64,000 bases of DNA from Gammaproteobacteria bacterium (GTDB taxonomy: Bacteria; Pseudomonadota; Gammaproteobacteria; Pseudomonadales; Azotimanducaceae): contig JAUIAV010000008.1 in the NCBI GenBank assembly GCA_030425195.1, positions 124,001 to 188,000 on the forward strand, written 5' to 3'. Below, piece by piece: positions 36,365 through 44,971 of the stretch (position 1 is the first letter of the stretch; each line of letters begins with the position of its first letter). The notes under the pieces are model-generated. The model was not told the DNA's origin and did no database searches. It was given only the letters and a program-made list of their open reading frames with translations. The translations under genes were made by a program, and so were the position numbers.

Positions 36365-37573
36365 TCACCAGCGTGCAGGAAGGGTGCTCACACCACGCAG
36401 AGTGATGGTCTGTTTCCACTCGGGTTTCTGCGGGTCCTCCAGCTCCAGCCCGGGCAGCCGCGTCAGCAGCACTTTCAGGGCCTCATCGGCTTCGATCCTG
36501 GCGAGCTGAGCGCCCAGGCAGAGATGGATGCCGCCGCCGAAGGAGAGAGGCTTCACTTTCTCCCGGGTGATGTCCAGCGCTTCCGGACGTTCGAAGATGT
36601 GCGGATCCCGGTTGGCCGCACCGAGAATGGTGATCACGCTGCGCCCCCGGGCGACCGGGATCCCGCAGACTTCCGTGTCCTCGAGCGCATCCCGTGCCGT
36701 CAGCTGCACGGAGCTGTCGTAGCGCAGAAACTCCTCCACCGCCTGAGGCATGCGGCTGAGATCGGATCGGAGCAGATCCAGTTGATCCCGGTTCCGGTAC
36801 AGGGCGATCAGCGCGTTGCCCATCAGGTTCACCGTGGTCTCGTGTCCGGCCGCAAACAGCAGGGAGATGTTCGAGGTGAGCTCGTCCTTCGAGAGGGTGC
36901 CGTGTTCCGTCTCGCTCTGGACGAGGGCGGTGATCAGGTCGTCCCCAGGTTCCCTTCTCCGGGTATCGCAGATGGACTCGAAGTAAGCCTGGCTTTCGGC
37001 GGAACGGCGGTTCGCATCCGCAATCTCGGCTTCCGTCATCGGCGAGGGGTCGATGAGACGCCCGTTGACCCGGGAGCCGCCCACGAAGTCCGCGCGGTCC
37101 GCTTCCGGAATGCCGAGCATGTCGCAGATCACGATGACGGGGAGAGGATGTGTGAACAGGCTGACGAGGTCGCCGCTGCCCGCGTCGACGAAGCCATCCA
37201 CCAGCTCGTTGGCGATGGCCCGGATCCGTTCCCGCATTGCTTCCGTTCGCCGGGCATCGAAGGCCTTCACCACCAGGCCGCGCAGGCGTGTGTGATCCGG
37301 CGGATTCTTCAGCAGCATGGTCTGCCTGAGGCCGCGGATGGCAGCGTTGGCTCTGATCTCCTCGAGCTGTGCCTCGGTCATCATGCTGTCATCCGCATGT
37401 CCGAGGGACCGGTCCCTGAGCGTGCTCTGAATGTCCTGGTATCGCGTGAGCACGAGCAGGTTCGCATCCGGGAGATCGAGCACCGGTGAGTTCTCCCGCA
37501 GTGCCCGGTACATCGGATAGGGATCTTCGATGATCTCCGGGCTGAAAATCGACTCGAGGCTGGGTTCTGCCAT
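36365..37573 (-). CDS. Cytochrome P450
   Basis: A 402-residue soluble class I bacterial P450, from the ATG at 37573, which follows GGAGG with 5-base spacing. The oxygen-binding I-helix motif AGHETT is at 242-247, the ExxR motif is Glu281-Arg284, and the haem loop FGGGIHLCLG is at 345-354 with the axial Cys352. The layout matches CYP families of actinobacteria and proteobacteria acting on fatty acids, steroids or terpenes. No dedicated ferredoxin or ferredoxin reductase gene is adjacent. Confidence 0.95.
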   Translation of the reverse strand: MAEPSLESIFSPEIIEDPYPMYRALRENSPVLDLPDANLLVLTRYQDIQSTLRDRSLGHADDSMMTEAQLEEIRANAAIRGLRQTMLLKNPPDHTRLRGLVVKAFDARRTEAMRERIRAIANELVDGFVDAGSGDLVSLFTHPLPVIVICDMLGIPEADRADFVGGSRVNGRLIDPSPMTEAEIADANRRSAESQAYFESICDTRRREPGDDLITALVQSETEHGTLSKDELTSNISLLFAAGHETTVNLMGNALIALYRNRDQLDLLRSDLSRMPQAVEEFLRYDSSVQLTARDALEDTEVCGIPVARGRSVITILGAANRDPHIFERPEALDITREKVKPLSFGGGIHLCLGAQLARIEADEALKVLLTRLPGLELEDPQKPEWKQTITLRGVSTLPARW

Positions 37574-37635
37574 GACGACCTCCGACTGCACAGACTAAAG
37601 CGATAGTCTAGCGCGAAACCGGAACCCGCCCAGGT

Positions 37636-38076
37636 TCAGCAGGCTTCCTTCCTGGCAGCCCGCCAGCGGGCCTCCTCTTCCTCCAGGTGCGGCTCGGCGG
37701 CCGCGCTGTAGCCCTTCCGCCGGGTAGCTGCCAGCGCCTCGAGTCGGCGTCGGGCTTCGCTGCACCGGGCAGCGTCTGCCCTGATCTCTTTCTCCCGTGC
37801 CCGTGCAGCACTCTCCCTGGCCCGCGCCCGGGCGCTGCGGTCGCGTTCGAGCGCCTGCTCCAGCCGGGCAAGTGCCCGCTTCTGCTCCGGGTTCAGCGGT
37901 GGCGCAGCCACCACGGAGATAGGTGACGAGTCCCGTTCATCCGGTGCGGGCATCGCGTCAGGCGGGCAGCCGAACTGGCTGAAGTGGATGCGCCCCACAT
38001 CATCCAGGCATCGGCTGACGGCGGATGACGCCGCGTGGGTGAACAGAATCATGAGAATTCCAAGCAGGCAGCGCAT
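37636..38076 (-). CDS. Exported coiled-coil protein with DUF4124-like N-terminus
   Basis: A 146-residue protein with a signal peptide (MRCLLGILMILFTHAASSAV), then a short DUF4124-like cysteine segment (SRCLDDVGRIHFSQFGCPPD), where a CxD...G.hhfsq.xCP pattern is usual. A long charged helix follows (about 60-140: LNPEQKRALARLEQALERDR and Ala/Arg/Glu-rich repeats), likely a coiled coil. Two cysteines in the DUF4124-like part could form a disulfide. Function unknown; located between the P450 and cysteine synthase genes without close coupling. Confidence 0.75.
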   Translation of the reverse strand: MRCLLGILMILFTHAASSAVSRCLDDVGRIHFSQFGCPPDAMPAPDERDSSPISVVAAPPLNPEQKRALARLEQALERDRSARARARESAARAREKEIRADAARCSEARRRLEALAATRRKGYSAAAEPHLEEEEARWRAARKEAC

Positions 38077-38173
38077 GGCGGACTCCGGAAGCGGTGTCCG
38101 CCAGTTTCCCGGATCAATCAGTCGGGCCGATACGGGTCCTGGCGTCCTTTCCCGTCAGCCCATGCCCGGGGTG

Positions 38174-39127
38174 TCAGAGCGATTCCAGCCAGTCGTCGTC
38201 TGAGCCTTCGTTGACGTCCTCGAACAGGAACGTGGACATGTAGCGCTCGGCGGTATCCGGCAGCATGACCACGAAAACGCTGCCTGCCGCTGCATTTTCT
38301 GCCACTTTCAGCGCAGCGGTGAACGTGGCGCCGGCGGAGACGCCGCAGAAGACCCCTTCCTCCCGGGCCAGGCGAAGGGCGTTGTCCCGGGCGTCGTTCT
38401 GGTTGACCGGCACGATCTGGTCCGCCACTGCCGCGTTCAGTACCTCAGGCACGAAGTCGGGCGTCCAGCCCTGGATCATGTGCGGACTCCACTCGCCGCC
38501 ACCGAGCAGAGACGCCTGCTCCGGTTCCGCAGCGATGACCTTGAGGTCGGGCCTGGCGGCTTTCAGCACCTGACCGGCACCTGTCAGCGTGCCGCCGGTA
38601 CCCCAGCCGGTCACCCAGTAGTCGAGACGTTCACCGGCGAAATCCTTCAGGATCTCGGGTCCGGTGGTGCTGGCGTGATAGGCCGGATTGGCCGGGTTCT
38701 CGAACTGCCGGGCCAGGAACCAGCCATGCTTCTCCGCCAGCTCTTCCGCCTTCCTGACCATGCCGCTGCCGCGTTCGGCGGCCGGCGTGAGAATCACCTT
38801 GGCGCCGAGCGCGCGCATGATCTTGCGGCGCTCGATGGAGAAGGATTCCGCCATGGTCGCCACGAACGGATGTCCGGTGACGGCACAGACCATGGCCAGC
38901 GCAATACCCGTATTGCCCGAGGTGGCTTCGACCACCGTCTGCCCGGGGGCCAGAGCGCCGGAGTCGGTGGCGTCCTTGATGATGGCGTACGCGAGCCGAT
39001 CCTTGACCGATGCCAGGGGATTGAATGCCTCCACCTTCGCATACATGGTGACGTGATCCGGGCTGACTCTGTTGAGCCTGACGATGGGCGTGTCGCCGAT
39101 GGTCTGAAGAATGTTGTCGTATTTCAC
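38174..39127 (-). CDS. Cysteine synthase (O-acetylserine sulfhydrylase, CysK/CysM family)
   Basis: A 317-residue PLP enzyme starting with GTG at 39127, seven bases after GGGAGGAGG; upstream in-frame codons would add a proline/arginine-rich non-conserved tail. The PLP lysine is Lys42 in LASVKDRLA, the substrate-binding loop is EATSGNTGIAL, and the phosphate-binding glycine loop is GWGTGGTLTGAG. It condenses O-acetylserine with sulfide. MYAKVEAFNPLASVKDR suggests the CysK side of the family; which isoform cannot be decided. Sulfate assimilation links it loosely to cysQ. Confidence 0.92.
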   Translation of the reverse strand: MKYDNILQTIGDTPIVRLNRVSPDHVTMYAKVEAFNPLASVKDRLAYAIIKDATDSGALAPGQTVVEATSGNTGIALAMVCAVTGHPFVATMAESFSIERRKIMRALGAKVILTPAAERGSGMVRKAEELAEKHGWFLARQFENPANPAYHASTTGPEILKDFAGERLDYWVTGWGTGGTLTGAGQVLKAARPDLKVIAAEPEQASLLGGGEWSPHMIQGWTPDFVPEVLNAAVADQIVPVNQNDARDNALRLAREEGVFCGVSAGATFTAALKVAENAAAGSVFVVMLPDTAERYMSTFLFEDVNEGSDDDWLESL

Positions 39128-39261
39128 AGCAGGGCCTCCTCCCAGGTGAACGGGAAGGAACCTTAACCCACCGCCCCGGACTCGGCCAGCGTCCGGAAAT
39201 GAGAAACCGGGCAGCCTGATTTGTGCGCGCTGTCCCATACGTCGGCGGATGGGCGGCAATA

Positions 39262-39546
39262 ATGCGGTTGAGTGAACCCGGGAGCCGTCAGGTGCGCGAG
39301 GTGGAAGTGCTGCAGGATTGGATTCGCGTCGAGAACTATCAGGTCGACGCCGGTCAGGTGCGCACGTATGAATTCCACGTGGTGCGGGACGACATGCACG
39401 ACCGGATCACGCTCACCATCAAGTGCCTGGACGGGGAAGAGAACACGGTCCGTCTGGATCCCACGGTGCTCAACCCCGGTCAGTATGAATTCCCTGAGAT
39501 TGCCGAGCGGCGGATCCGCCGGCTCTACGACCTGGGACTCATCTGA
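39262..39546 (+). CDS. Small conserved-looking protein, unknown function
   Basis: A 94-residue acidic protein (MRLSEPGSRQVREVEVLQDW from the ATG at 39262). The strand-rich middle (YEFHVVRDDMHDRITLTIKC) and the C-terminal helix EIAERRIRRLYDLGLI suggest a small alpha/beta fold. No family was recognised and no clear ribosome-binding site is seen; another in-frame start at 39223 would overlap the cysteine synthase leader. Convergent with the sigma operon. Confidence 0.55.
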   Translation: MRLSEPGSRQVREVEVLQDWIRVENYQVDAGQVRTYEFHVVRDDMHDRITLTIKCLDGEENTVRLDPTVLNPGQYEFPEIAERRIRRLYDLGLI

Positions 39547-39555
39547 ACCCTGCCC

Positions 39556-39918
39556 TCAGAACGCTTCCTCGAACAGAAGCCAGCCGGCCGTCATCACGAC
39601 GGCCGTCAGCAGGACAAACGCCGGCAGGCCGGAAGCCGTTTCCGGCGTCGGCAGCACGAACGCACCGGCGAGACCCTCGAACGTGGACTCCACGATGCCG
39701 ATCAGCGGCAGCGCACCGAGTGCGGCCAGCACGGCGGCCGCGCCTCCGATCAGACCGATGATCAGCGTCCGCCGGCGCTGCTGCTGTTCGATGCGGCTCA
39801 ACACGGCTTCGAGGACTGAGGTGGTTTCCGGACCCGCCAGCGCCCGCTCGAAGGCGGCCGTGAGCAGCTCGTCCACGGGGTCCGTTGTCGCATTGCCGTC
39901 TGGTTGGCTCATCGTCAT
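39556..39918 (-). CDS. Two-span membrane protein of the ECF sigma operon (possible anti-sigma)
   Basis: A 120-residue protein from the ATG at 39918, seven bases after GGAG. The cytoplasmic N-terminal part (VDELLTAAFERALAG and SVLEAVLSRIEQQQRRR) precedes two membrane helices (about LIIGLIGGAAAVLAALGALPL and PAFVLLTAVVMTAGWLLF). It follows an ECF sigma gene almost directly (a TTG at 39939 would even overlap its stop), so an anti-sigma or signalling role is plausible by position. No zinc anti-sigma motif is present. Confidence 0.65.
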   Translation of the reverse strand: MTMSQPDGNATTDPVDELLTAAFERALAGPETTSVLEAVLSRIEQQQRRRTLIIGLIGGAAAVLAALGALPLIGIVESTFEGLAGAFVLPTPETASGLPAFVLLTAVVMTAGWLLFEEAF

Positions 39919-39935
39919 GTCTTCGCTCCGATCCC

Positions 39936-40571
39936 TCAACAGGAGAGGGTGCCGAAAGGTGGTGCAGGGTGCATGGGCTCGAACCGTCGCGTGGTTCTGG
40001 TCTCCCGGGCCGACGGTGCCGGCCCGCTGTTCGCGGTGCTGGAGGTGGCACCGGGCGAATCGATCCGCTCCCGGATGCGGGCCTTGGCCCGATGGATGCG
40101 TGCCTTCACCGTCCCCGTCGGCATCCCGAGCACGTCGGCCACCTCCGTATTCGAAAGCCCGTAGGCGTAGGTCAGTGTGAGAATCACCTGATCCTCGGTG
40201 TTCAGAACGGCCAGCAGCCGTTCGAGGTCTGCCGATCCGGTCCCGTCCCGGGCGGGACCGCCGATCTCCGCCTCCTCGATGGGTACTTCGTCCCGCTGAC
40301 GCCTGTGCTTACGCCAGTGTGCCCGGAAAACGTTGTAGGCCAGGCTCGCCAGCCAGCCGCCGAAGGCGCCACTGCCCCGGAAAGTATCCAGCTTCTGCCA
40401 GGCACGCAGAAAGGTTTCCTGAGCCAGGTCTTCGGCCAGAGCCCGGTCCCCCGTCAACCGGCGCAGAAGCAGCAGGACCTTCTGCTCGTAGCGGCGGACC
40501 AGTGCCGCGAAGGCGGCCTTGTCCTCCAGGCGCACGGTCCGGCTGATGAGGACGTCGTCGCTTTCCTTCAT
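39936..40571 (-). CDS. ECF-subfamily RNA polymerase sigma factor (RpoE-like)
   Basis: A 211-residue ECF sigma factor. Region 2 is seen in RRYEQKVLLLLRRLTGDRAL and AEDLAQETFLRAWQKLDTFR, followed by GWLASLAYNVFRAHWRKHRR. Region 4 is ILTLTYAYGLSNTEVADVLG with MPTGTVKARIHRAKARIRE. The C-terminal 40 residues after region 4 are an unusual Thr/Ser/Pro-rich extension. It is the middle gene of a minus-strand operon with two small membrane proteins. Confidence 0.92.
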   Translation of the reverse strand: MKESDDVLISRTVRLEDKAAFAALVRRYEQKVLLLLRRLTGDRALAEDLAQETFLRAWQKLDTFRGSGAFGGWLASLAYNVFRAHWRKHRRQRDEVPIEEAEIGGPARDGTGSADLERLLAVLNTEDQVILTLTYAYGLSNTEVADVLGMPTGTVKARIHRAKARIRERIDSPGATSSTANSGPAPSARETRTTRRFEPMHPAPPFGTLSC

Positions 40572-40609
40572 GGCTTCTGTATACGGCGTGCGGCGTGTAG
40601 GTTCCAGCC

Positions 40610-40975
40610 TCAGGCGGTAGTGCGTCCGCGACCGATGAAGAACCAGAGGCCCAGATAGGCCAGACCGATCACGATCGGGAAGGTTGAAACCGCCATGATG
40701 GGGCTCATGGCATCTTCCTCGCCGAGCAGAGCGGCAAAGGCGAATCCGGCCGCTCCCAGGGCCAGAAAGATCACGCCACGGCGGAGATCCGCGTAGGGGC
40801 TGGCGATGCTCGTGGCCAGCGTTTCGATCAGCTCGGGGCTCAGCGCTTCACCCCGCTCGATGGCGAGGCGCACCGTGTGCTGGACGTCGTGACGGGCTTT
40901 GTATTTCAGGTAGAAGGCCAGTGCGAAGACGCCGCCGATGGTGAGGAAAAGTACGATGGGGATGAGTTCTTCCAT
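40610..40975 (-). CDS. DUF6249-like small membrane protein
   Basis: A 121-residue protein from the ATG at 40975, behind AGGAG. A first membrane helix (IPIVLFLTIGGVFALAFYL) is followed by KYKARHDVQHTVRLAIERGE and SPELIETL, a pattern typical of the DUF6249 proteins that accompany ECF sigma operons. Two further hydrophobic segments (VIFLALGAAGFAFAALLG and VSTFPIVIGLAYLGLWFFI) end the protein. First gene of the operon to the sigma factor (38-base gap). Role unknown; inferred to be a signalling partner. Confidence 0.75.
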   Translation of the reverse strand: MEELIPIVLFLTIGGVFALAFYLKYKARHDVQHTVRLAIERGEALSPELIETLATSIASPYADLRRGVIFLALGAAGFAFAALLGEEDAMSPIMAVSTFPIVIGLAYLGLWFFIGRGRTTA

Positions 40976-41126
40976 CTTCAGAGAGCTCCTGTTGCGCGTG
41001 TGATGCACGAGTGCGTTAGTAGAGAGATGTCGACGGATGCCCGAACGGTTGCATCGGCTGCAGACTTTTCTGCCTCCGGTCCGCCTTGACGGGGGGCAGA
41101 CCTGCCGGCAAGGTGCCGGCTGGCCC

Positions 41127-42887
41127 ATGTCTACCCGAACCATGCACAACCACCTTCCGCTTCACGGGACCGCGCTTCGACGCGCCGGTATTCTCATTTT
41201 CTGGGTGGTGGGCCTCGTGGCCTGCAGCGCGCCGGCGGCCAGAGAACAGGCAGCCTGGACGCACGGGGGCATGGTCTCCGTGGCCAATCCCTATGCTGCA
41301 GAGGCGGCGGCCGAGGTACTGGCAGGCGGCGGGCATGCGGTGGATGCGGCCATCGCGGCGCATACCGTGCTCGGGCTGGTGGAACCGCAGAGCTCGGGCA
41401 TCGGTGGTGGCGCGTTCATGCTGGTCTATGAAAGGAAGTCCGGGCGGCTGGTAGCCTACGACGGCCGGGAGACGGCACCGGCGGGTGCGAAGCCCGGGAT
41501 GTTCCTGGAAGGCGACGAAACCATGCCGTTCCTGCGGGCCTGGCAGAGCGGGCTGGCGGTCGGTGTGCCCGGCGCTATCGCGCTTTACGAATATGCCCAC
41601 GAACGCCACGGCCGGCTGCCCATGACCGAGAACGTATCGGCCGCCGTGACGCTTGCTGAGAGTGGTTTCGTCGTGTCTCCGAGACTGGCGGGCATGCTGG
41701 AGCGGATCGCGGGGCCGAGCCGGCTCGATGACAATCCGGAAACGGCGGCGTACTTCTATCCGGCAGGGAAGCCGCTGGCGGCCGGCGCGCTTCGGGACAA
41801 TCCGGCCTACGCCGAAACACTCCAGGCGTTCGCGAGCGGCGGTGCCGATACTTTCTACCAGGGTGATCGGGCTGAAGCGATGGTGGCTGCCGTGGAAGCA
41901 CGGCCGGACCCGGGCTCTCTCGGCCTGGAAGATCTGGCGGCATACCGCGTTGTCGAACGGGAGGCCCTGTGCGGAGATCTGCCTGCGACCGGCGAGCGGA
42001 TCTGTACCATGCCGCCGCCTGGTTCGGGCCTCACTCAGATCATGATCCTGAGCCTCTACGATGCCTTCGCCGATTCAGAGAATTCCGTGGACCTGTCCGC
42101 GCATGTGGATGCGCAGCGGCTGGCCTATGCCGACCGCGATCATTACGTGGCGGATCCGGATTCGGTCCCGGTGCCCACGGATGCACTGATCAGTCCTGCT
42201 TATCTCGCCCTGCGCGCGGATGATCGTGTGCCCCCGACCGGAGTGCCGCAACCGGGCGATCCCGGTGCGGCACTCGGCAATGCGCCTCTGATCGATCTCT
42301 GGGGGCGCGACACGACGGATGAGGCGGCCGGCACGACCCACTTTTCGATTGTCGACAGGGAAGGCAACGCGGTCTCCATGACGGCCACCGTGGAAGCGCC
42401 CTTCGGATCTTCCCGCTGGGCGGGCGGTTATCTGCTCAACAACCAGATGACGGACTTTGCGAGGACGCCGACCCTGGGGGGCAGGGCGGTGGCCAACCAG
42501 GCTGCCCCCGGCAAACGTCCCCGATCCTCCATGTCCCCGGTGCTGGTGTTCGATCCTGCCGGTGATCTCAGGATGATCGCCGGCTCTCCCGGCGGTAACT
42601 CCATTCCGGCTTACGTATCCAAGGTGCTGATCCGGGTGTTGCGGGCGGGGGAGCCTGTTCAGGCAGCGATCGACGCGCCCAACGTCATCGCCCGGGGGCA
42701 TTCCGTGCGGGTCGAGACCGGTGTCCCGGGCGGCAGCGAAGCCGCCGCCGTATTGAAAGCGGCCGGGTATCCCGTGCAGGAGCGTGAGGGTGAGAACTCG
42801 GGACTGCACGTGATCGTCCGCACTCCGGCAGGACTGGAAGGTGCCGCCGATCCCCGCCGCGAAGGACAGGTGATCGCGGTGGAATGA
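41127..42887 (+). CDS. ggt: Gamma-glutamyltransferase, lipoprotein-type
   Basis: A 586-residue N-terminal-nucleophile hydrolase that cleaves or transfers the gamma-glutamyl group of glutathione. From the ATG at 41127 (an ATG at 41142 is equally possible), a hydrophobic signal ends at a lipobox GLVAC. GIGGGAFMLVY lies in the large subunit. The autoprocessing site is GTTHFSIVD, with the nucleophile Thr403. The downstream GSPGGNSIPAYV and RPRSSMSP motifs bind the gamma-glutamyl carboxylate. A second paralogue follows 49 bases later. The lipobox would place it at a membrane. Confidence 0.93.
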   Translation: MSTRTMHNHLPLHGTALRRAGILIFWVVGLVACSAPAAREQAAWTHGGMVSVANPYAAEAAAEVLAGGGHAVDAAIAAHTVLGLVEPQSSGIGGGAFMLVYERKSGRLVAYDGRETAPAGAKPGMFLEGDETMPFLRAWQSGLAVGVPGAIALYEYAHERHGRLPMTENVSAAVTLAESGFVVSPRLAGMLERIAGPSRLDDNPETAAYFYPAGKPLAAGALRDNPAYAETLQAFASGGADTFYQGDRAEAMVAAVEARPDPGSLGLEDLAAYRVVEREALCGDLPATGERICTMPPPGSGLTQIMILSLYDAFADSENSVDLSAHVDAQRLAYADRDHYVADPDSVPVPTDALISPAYLALRADDRVPPTGVPQPGDPGAALGNAPLIDLWGRDTTDEAAGTTHFSIVDREGNAVSMTATVEAPFGSSRWAGGYLLNNQMTDFARTPTLGGRAVANQAAPGKRPRSSMSPVLVFDPAGDLRMIAGSPGGNSIPAYVSKVLIRVLRAGEPVQAAIDAPNVIARGHSVRVETGVPGGSEAAAVLKAAGYPVQEREGENSGLHVIVRTPAGLEGAADPRREGQVIAVE

Positions 42888-42936
42888 TGTCGCGCATGTC
42901 CCGACCGCATCAGTCAGAAATTTCGGAGCCCCTGAA

Positions 42937-44610
42937 ATGAAGCAACGACTCCTCCTCCTTGTGTTCCTGTGCCTGATCGCCGTGCCGGGAATGGCGGCGA
43001 ACACGCCTGCCCGGGCGCCGGACGGCATGGTGGTGTCCGCCAATGAATCCTCGTCCGAAATCGGCGTCGCGGTCATGAAGCGGGGTGGCAATGCCATAGA
43101 TGCCGCCGTTGCGGTGGCTTTCTCTCTCGCGGTGACTCATCCCACAGCGGGGAACATCGGCGGCGGTGGGTTCCTGGTCTATCAGGGGCGTGAGGGCGTG
43201 CCGGTCGCCTATGACTTCCGGGAGACGGCTCCGGCTGCGTCCCATCCGGAAATGTTCCTGGTCGATGGGGAGTACAGCTACGAGCGCCACCACCTGAGCC
43301 ATCTGGCCGTGGGCGTACCCGGCACGGTCGCTGGGCTGTACATGGCCTGGCAGGATGGAGGGTCGTTGCCCTGGGCAGACCTGATCGCACCGGCGATCCG
43401 GCAGGCAGAGAAGGGGATTACGGTCACGGACGGGCTGGCCCGGTCGCTCGAGGGCGTGCGCCCGCGGATGGAGAACTACCCTGCGTCGGTCGCCAAATTC
43501 ACCAATGACGGTGAGCCCCTGCGGGCAGGAGCGCTCTGGCGGCAGCCGGATCTCGCAGCAGCGCTGAAGCGGATTGCCAGCAAGGGCCCGGATGGCTTCT
43601 ACCGGGGGAAGACGGCCGACCTGATCGTCGCCGAGATGCAGCGCGGCGGCGGCATCATCACGCACGAGGACCTCGCTGACTACGAGCCGAAACGGCGCAC
43701 GCCCATCCGTGGGACCTACCGGGGCTACGAAATCCTGTCCATGCCGCCGCCGAGTTCCGGTGGTGTCACGCTCATCCAGATGCTGAACATTCTCGAAGGC
43801 TTCGACATCGCCGCTTCGGGCTTCGGTTCTGCCGACACGCTGCACCTGATGGCTGAATCCATGCGGCGCGCCTATGCGGATCGGGCCCGGTATCTGGGCG
43901 ACCCGGACTTCGTCGAGATGCCGCTCGAGCGGCTCGCTTCCAAAGCCCATGCAGCGGAGCAGCGCGCCTCCATCCGCATGGACGAGGCCTCGATCTCCTC
44001 TCCCGAGAGTTTCAACTGGCCGGCGGAGAGCATGGAGACCACCCACTTCTCGGTGATCGACGCGGAGCGCAACGCCGTGTCGCTGACCTACACACTGGAA
44101 TACAGCTACGGGTCCGGAATCGTGGTCCCCGGAGGCGGTTTCCTGCTCAACAACGAGATGGGCGATTTCAACGCCGGACCCGGGCTCACGGACTCCACCG
44201 GCCTGATCGGCACGCCGGCCAACCTCGCCGAGCCTGGCAAGCGCATGCTGTCGAGCATGACGCCGGCCATCGTCAACCGGGATGGCGAGGTGTTCATGGT
44301 TACGGGGACACCGGGCGGGCGCACCATCATCAATACCGTTCTGCAGACCATCCTCAACGTGATCGATCACAACGCCAGCGCACAGGCTGCCGTGGATCTG
44401 GGCAGGATCCATCACCAGTGGCTGCCGGACGTGATTTATCACGAGGCGCTCGCGTTCTCGCCGGATACCCTGAGGATGCTCGAGGCCCGGGGCCATGCGC
44501 TGAAAGAAATCGACAACCTCGGTGTGGCGGAGGTGATCGTCGTGCGTGAAGACGGCCTGGAAGGCGGCGTGGACCGGCGTCAGGCCGATGGAGGCGCGGT
44601 CGGGTATTGA
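42937..44610 (+). CDS. ggt: Gamma-glutamyltransferase, periplasmic
   Basis: A 557-residue paralogue of the preceding gene, with a cleavable signal peptide (LLLLVFLCLIAVPGMA, cut after Ala-Met-Ala near 21) instead of a lipobox. The active site is in METTHFSVID with nucleophile Thr368. GNIGGGGFLVYQG and KRMLSSMTP with GTPGGRTIINT are the conserved large- and small-subunit loops. The two proteins are diverged (the upstream one has an SSGIGGGA loop), so the duplication is not recent. The two form an operon. Glutathione scavenging in the periplasm is the likely role; gshA is encoded elsewhere in the window. Confidence 0.95.
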   Translation: MKQRLLLLVFLCLIAVPGMAANTPARAPDGMVVSANESSSEIGVAVMKRGGNAIDAAVAVAFSLAVTHPTAGNIGGGGFLVYQGREGVPVAYDFRETAPAASHPEMFLVDGEYSYERHHLSHLAVGVPGTVAGLYMAWQDGGSLPWADLIAPAIRQAEKGITVTDGLARSLEGVRPRMENYPASVAKFTNDGEPLRAGALWRQPDLAAALKRIASKGPDGFYRGKTADLIVAEMQRGGGIITHEDLADYEPKRRTPIRGTYRGYEILSMPPPSSGGVTLIQMLNILEGFDIAASGFGSADTLHLMAESMRRAYADRARYLGDPDFVEMPLERLASKAHAAEQRASIRMDEASISSPESFNWPAESMETTHFSVIDAERNAVSLTYTLEYSYGSGIVVPGGGFLLNNEMGDFNAGPGLTDSTGLIGTPANLAEPGKRMLSSMTPAIVNRDGEVFMVTGTPGGRTIINTVLQTILNVIDHNASAQAAVDLGRIHHQWLPDVIYHEALAFSPDTLRMLEARGHALKEIDNLGVAEVIVVREDGLEGGVDRRQADGGAVGY

Positions 44611-44626
44611 GCCCGGCGCCGGCTGA

Positions 44627-44971
44627 TCAGTCGACGCGGATCCTGAGCGGTATCGTGTCTCCGGGACGGGCGGTCATCACCCGGCTGTAGACCCGGTCGT
44701 CCCAGCGGTAGAAGACCCGGTAGCCGGTGACGGTCCCGGACGATACCAGCTCCGTCCGGCAGCGCAGACCCAGGTCCCAGGCCAGCAGCTCCGCCAGGCT
44801 GGCGTTCGGTGGTCTGTCATCACACTGCTCCACCCGCACAGGGGCAGCGCTGATGGTTTCCACATCCACAACGGGTGCCTGCACCCGGAGTTCTCCGGCC
44901 CCTTCCCCAGCCCAGGCGGAAGATCCCAAAAAGGCCAGGCTCAGCAGGGTAAGGCCCGTTCTCCGTCTCAT
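44627..44971 (-). CDS. Exported protein related to the glycine-zipper protein at the head of the operon
   Basis: A 114-residue exported protein with signal peptide MRRRTGLTLLSLAFLGSSAW. The mature sequence (RVQAPVVDVETISAAPVRVE, then a Cys, LLAWDLGLRCRTELV, VTGYRVFYRWDDRVY, ARPGDTIPLRIRVD) follows the same order as the protein at 50644-51258 but lacks its glycine-zipper segment. The start overlaps the stop of the lytic transglycosylase by 4 bases. Last gene of the envelope operon. Two cysteines could form a disulfide. Function unknown. Confidence 0.8.
   Translation of the reverse strand: MRRRTGLTLLSLAFLGSSAWAGEGAGELRVQAPVVDVETISAAPVRVEQCDDRPPNASLAELLAWDLGLRCRTELVSSGTVTGYRVFYRWDDRVYSRVMTARPGDTIPLRIRVD

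Noticed and set aside
42910..44496. Open frame of 528 codons antisense to the second gamma-glutamyltransferase
   Set aside because: Sense strand carries the intact signal peptide and catalytic motifs.
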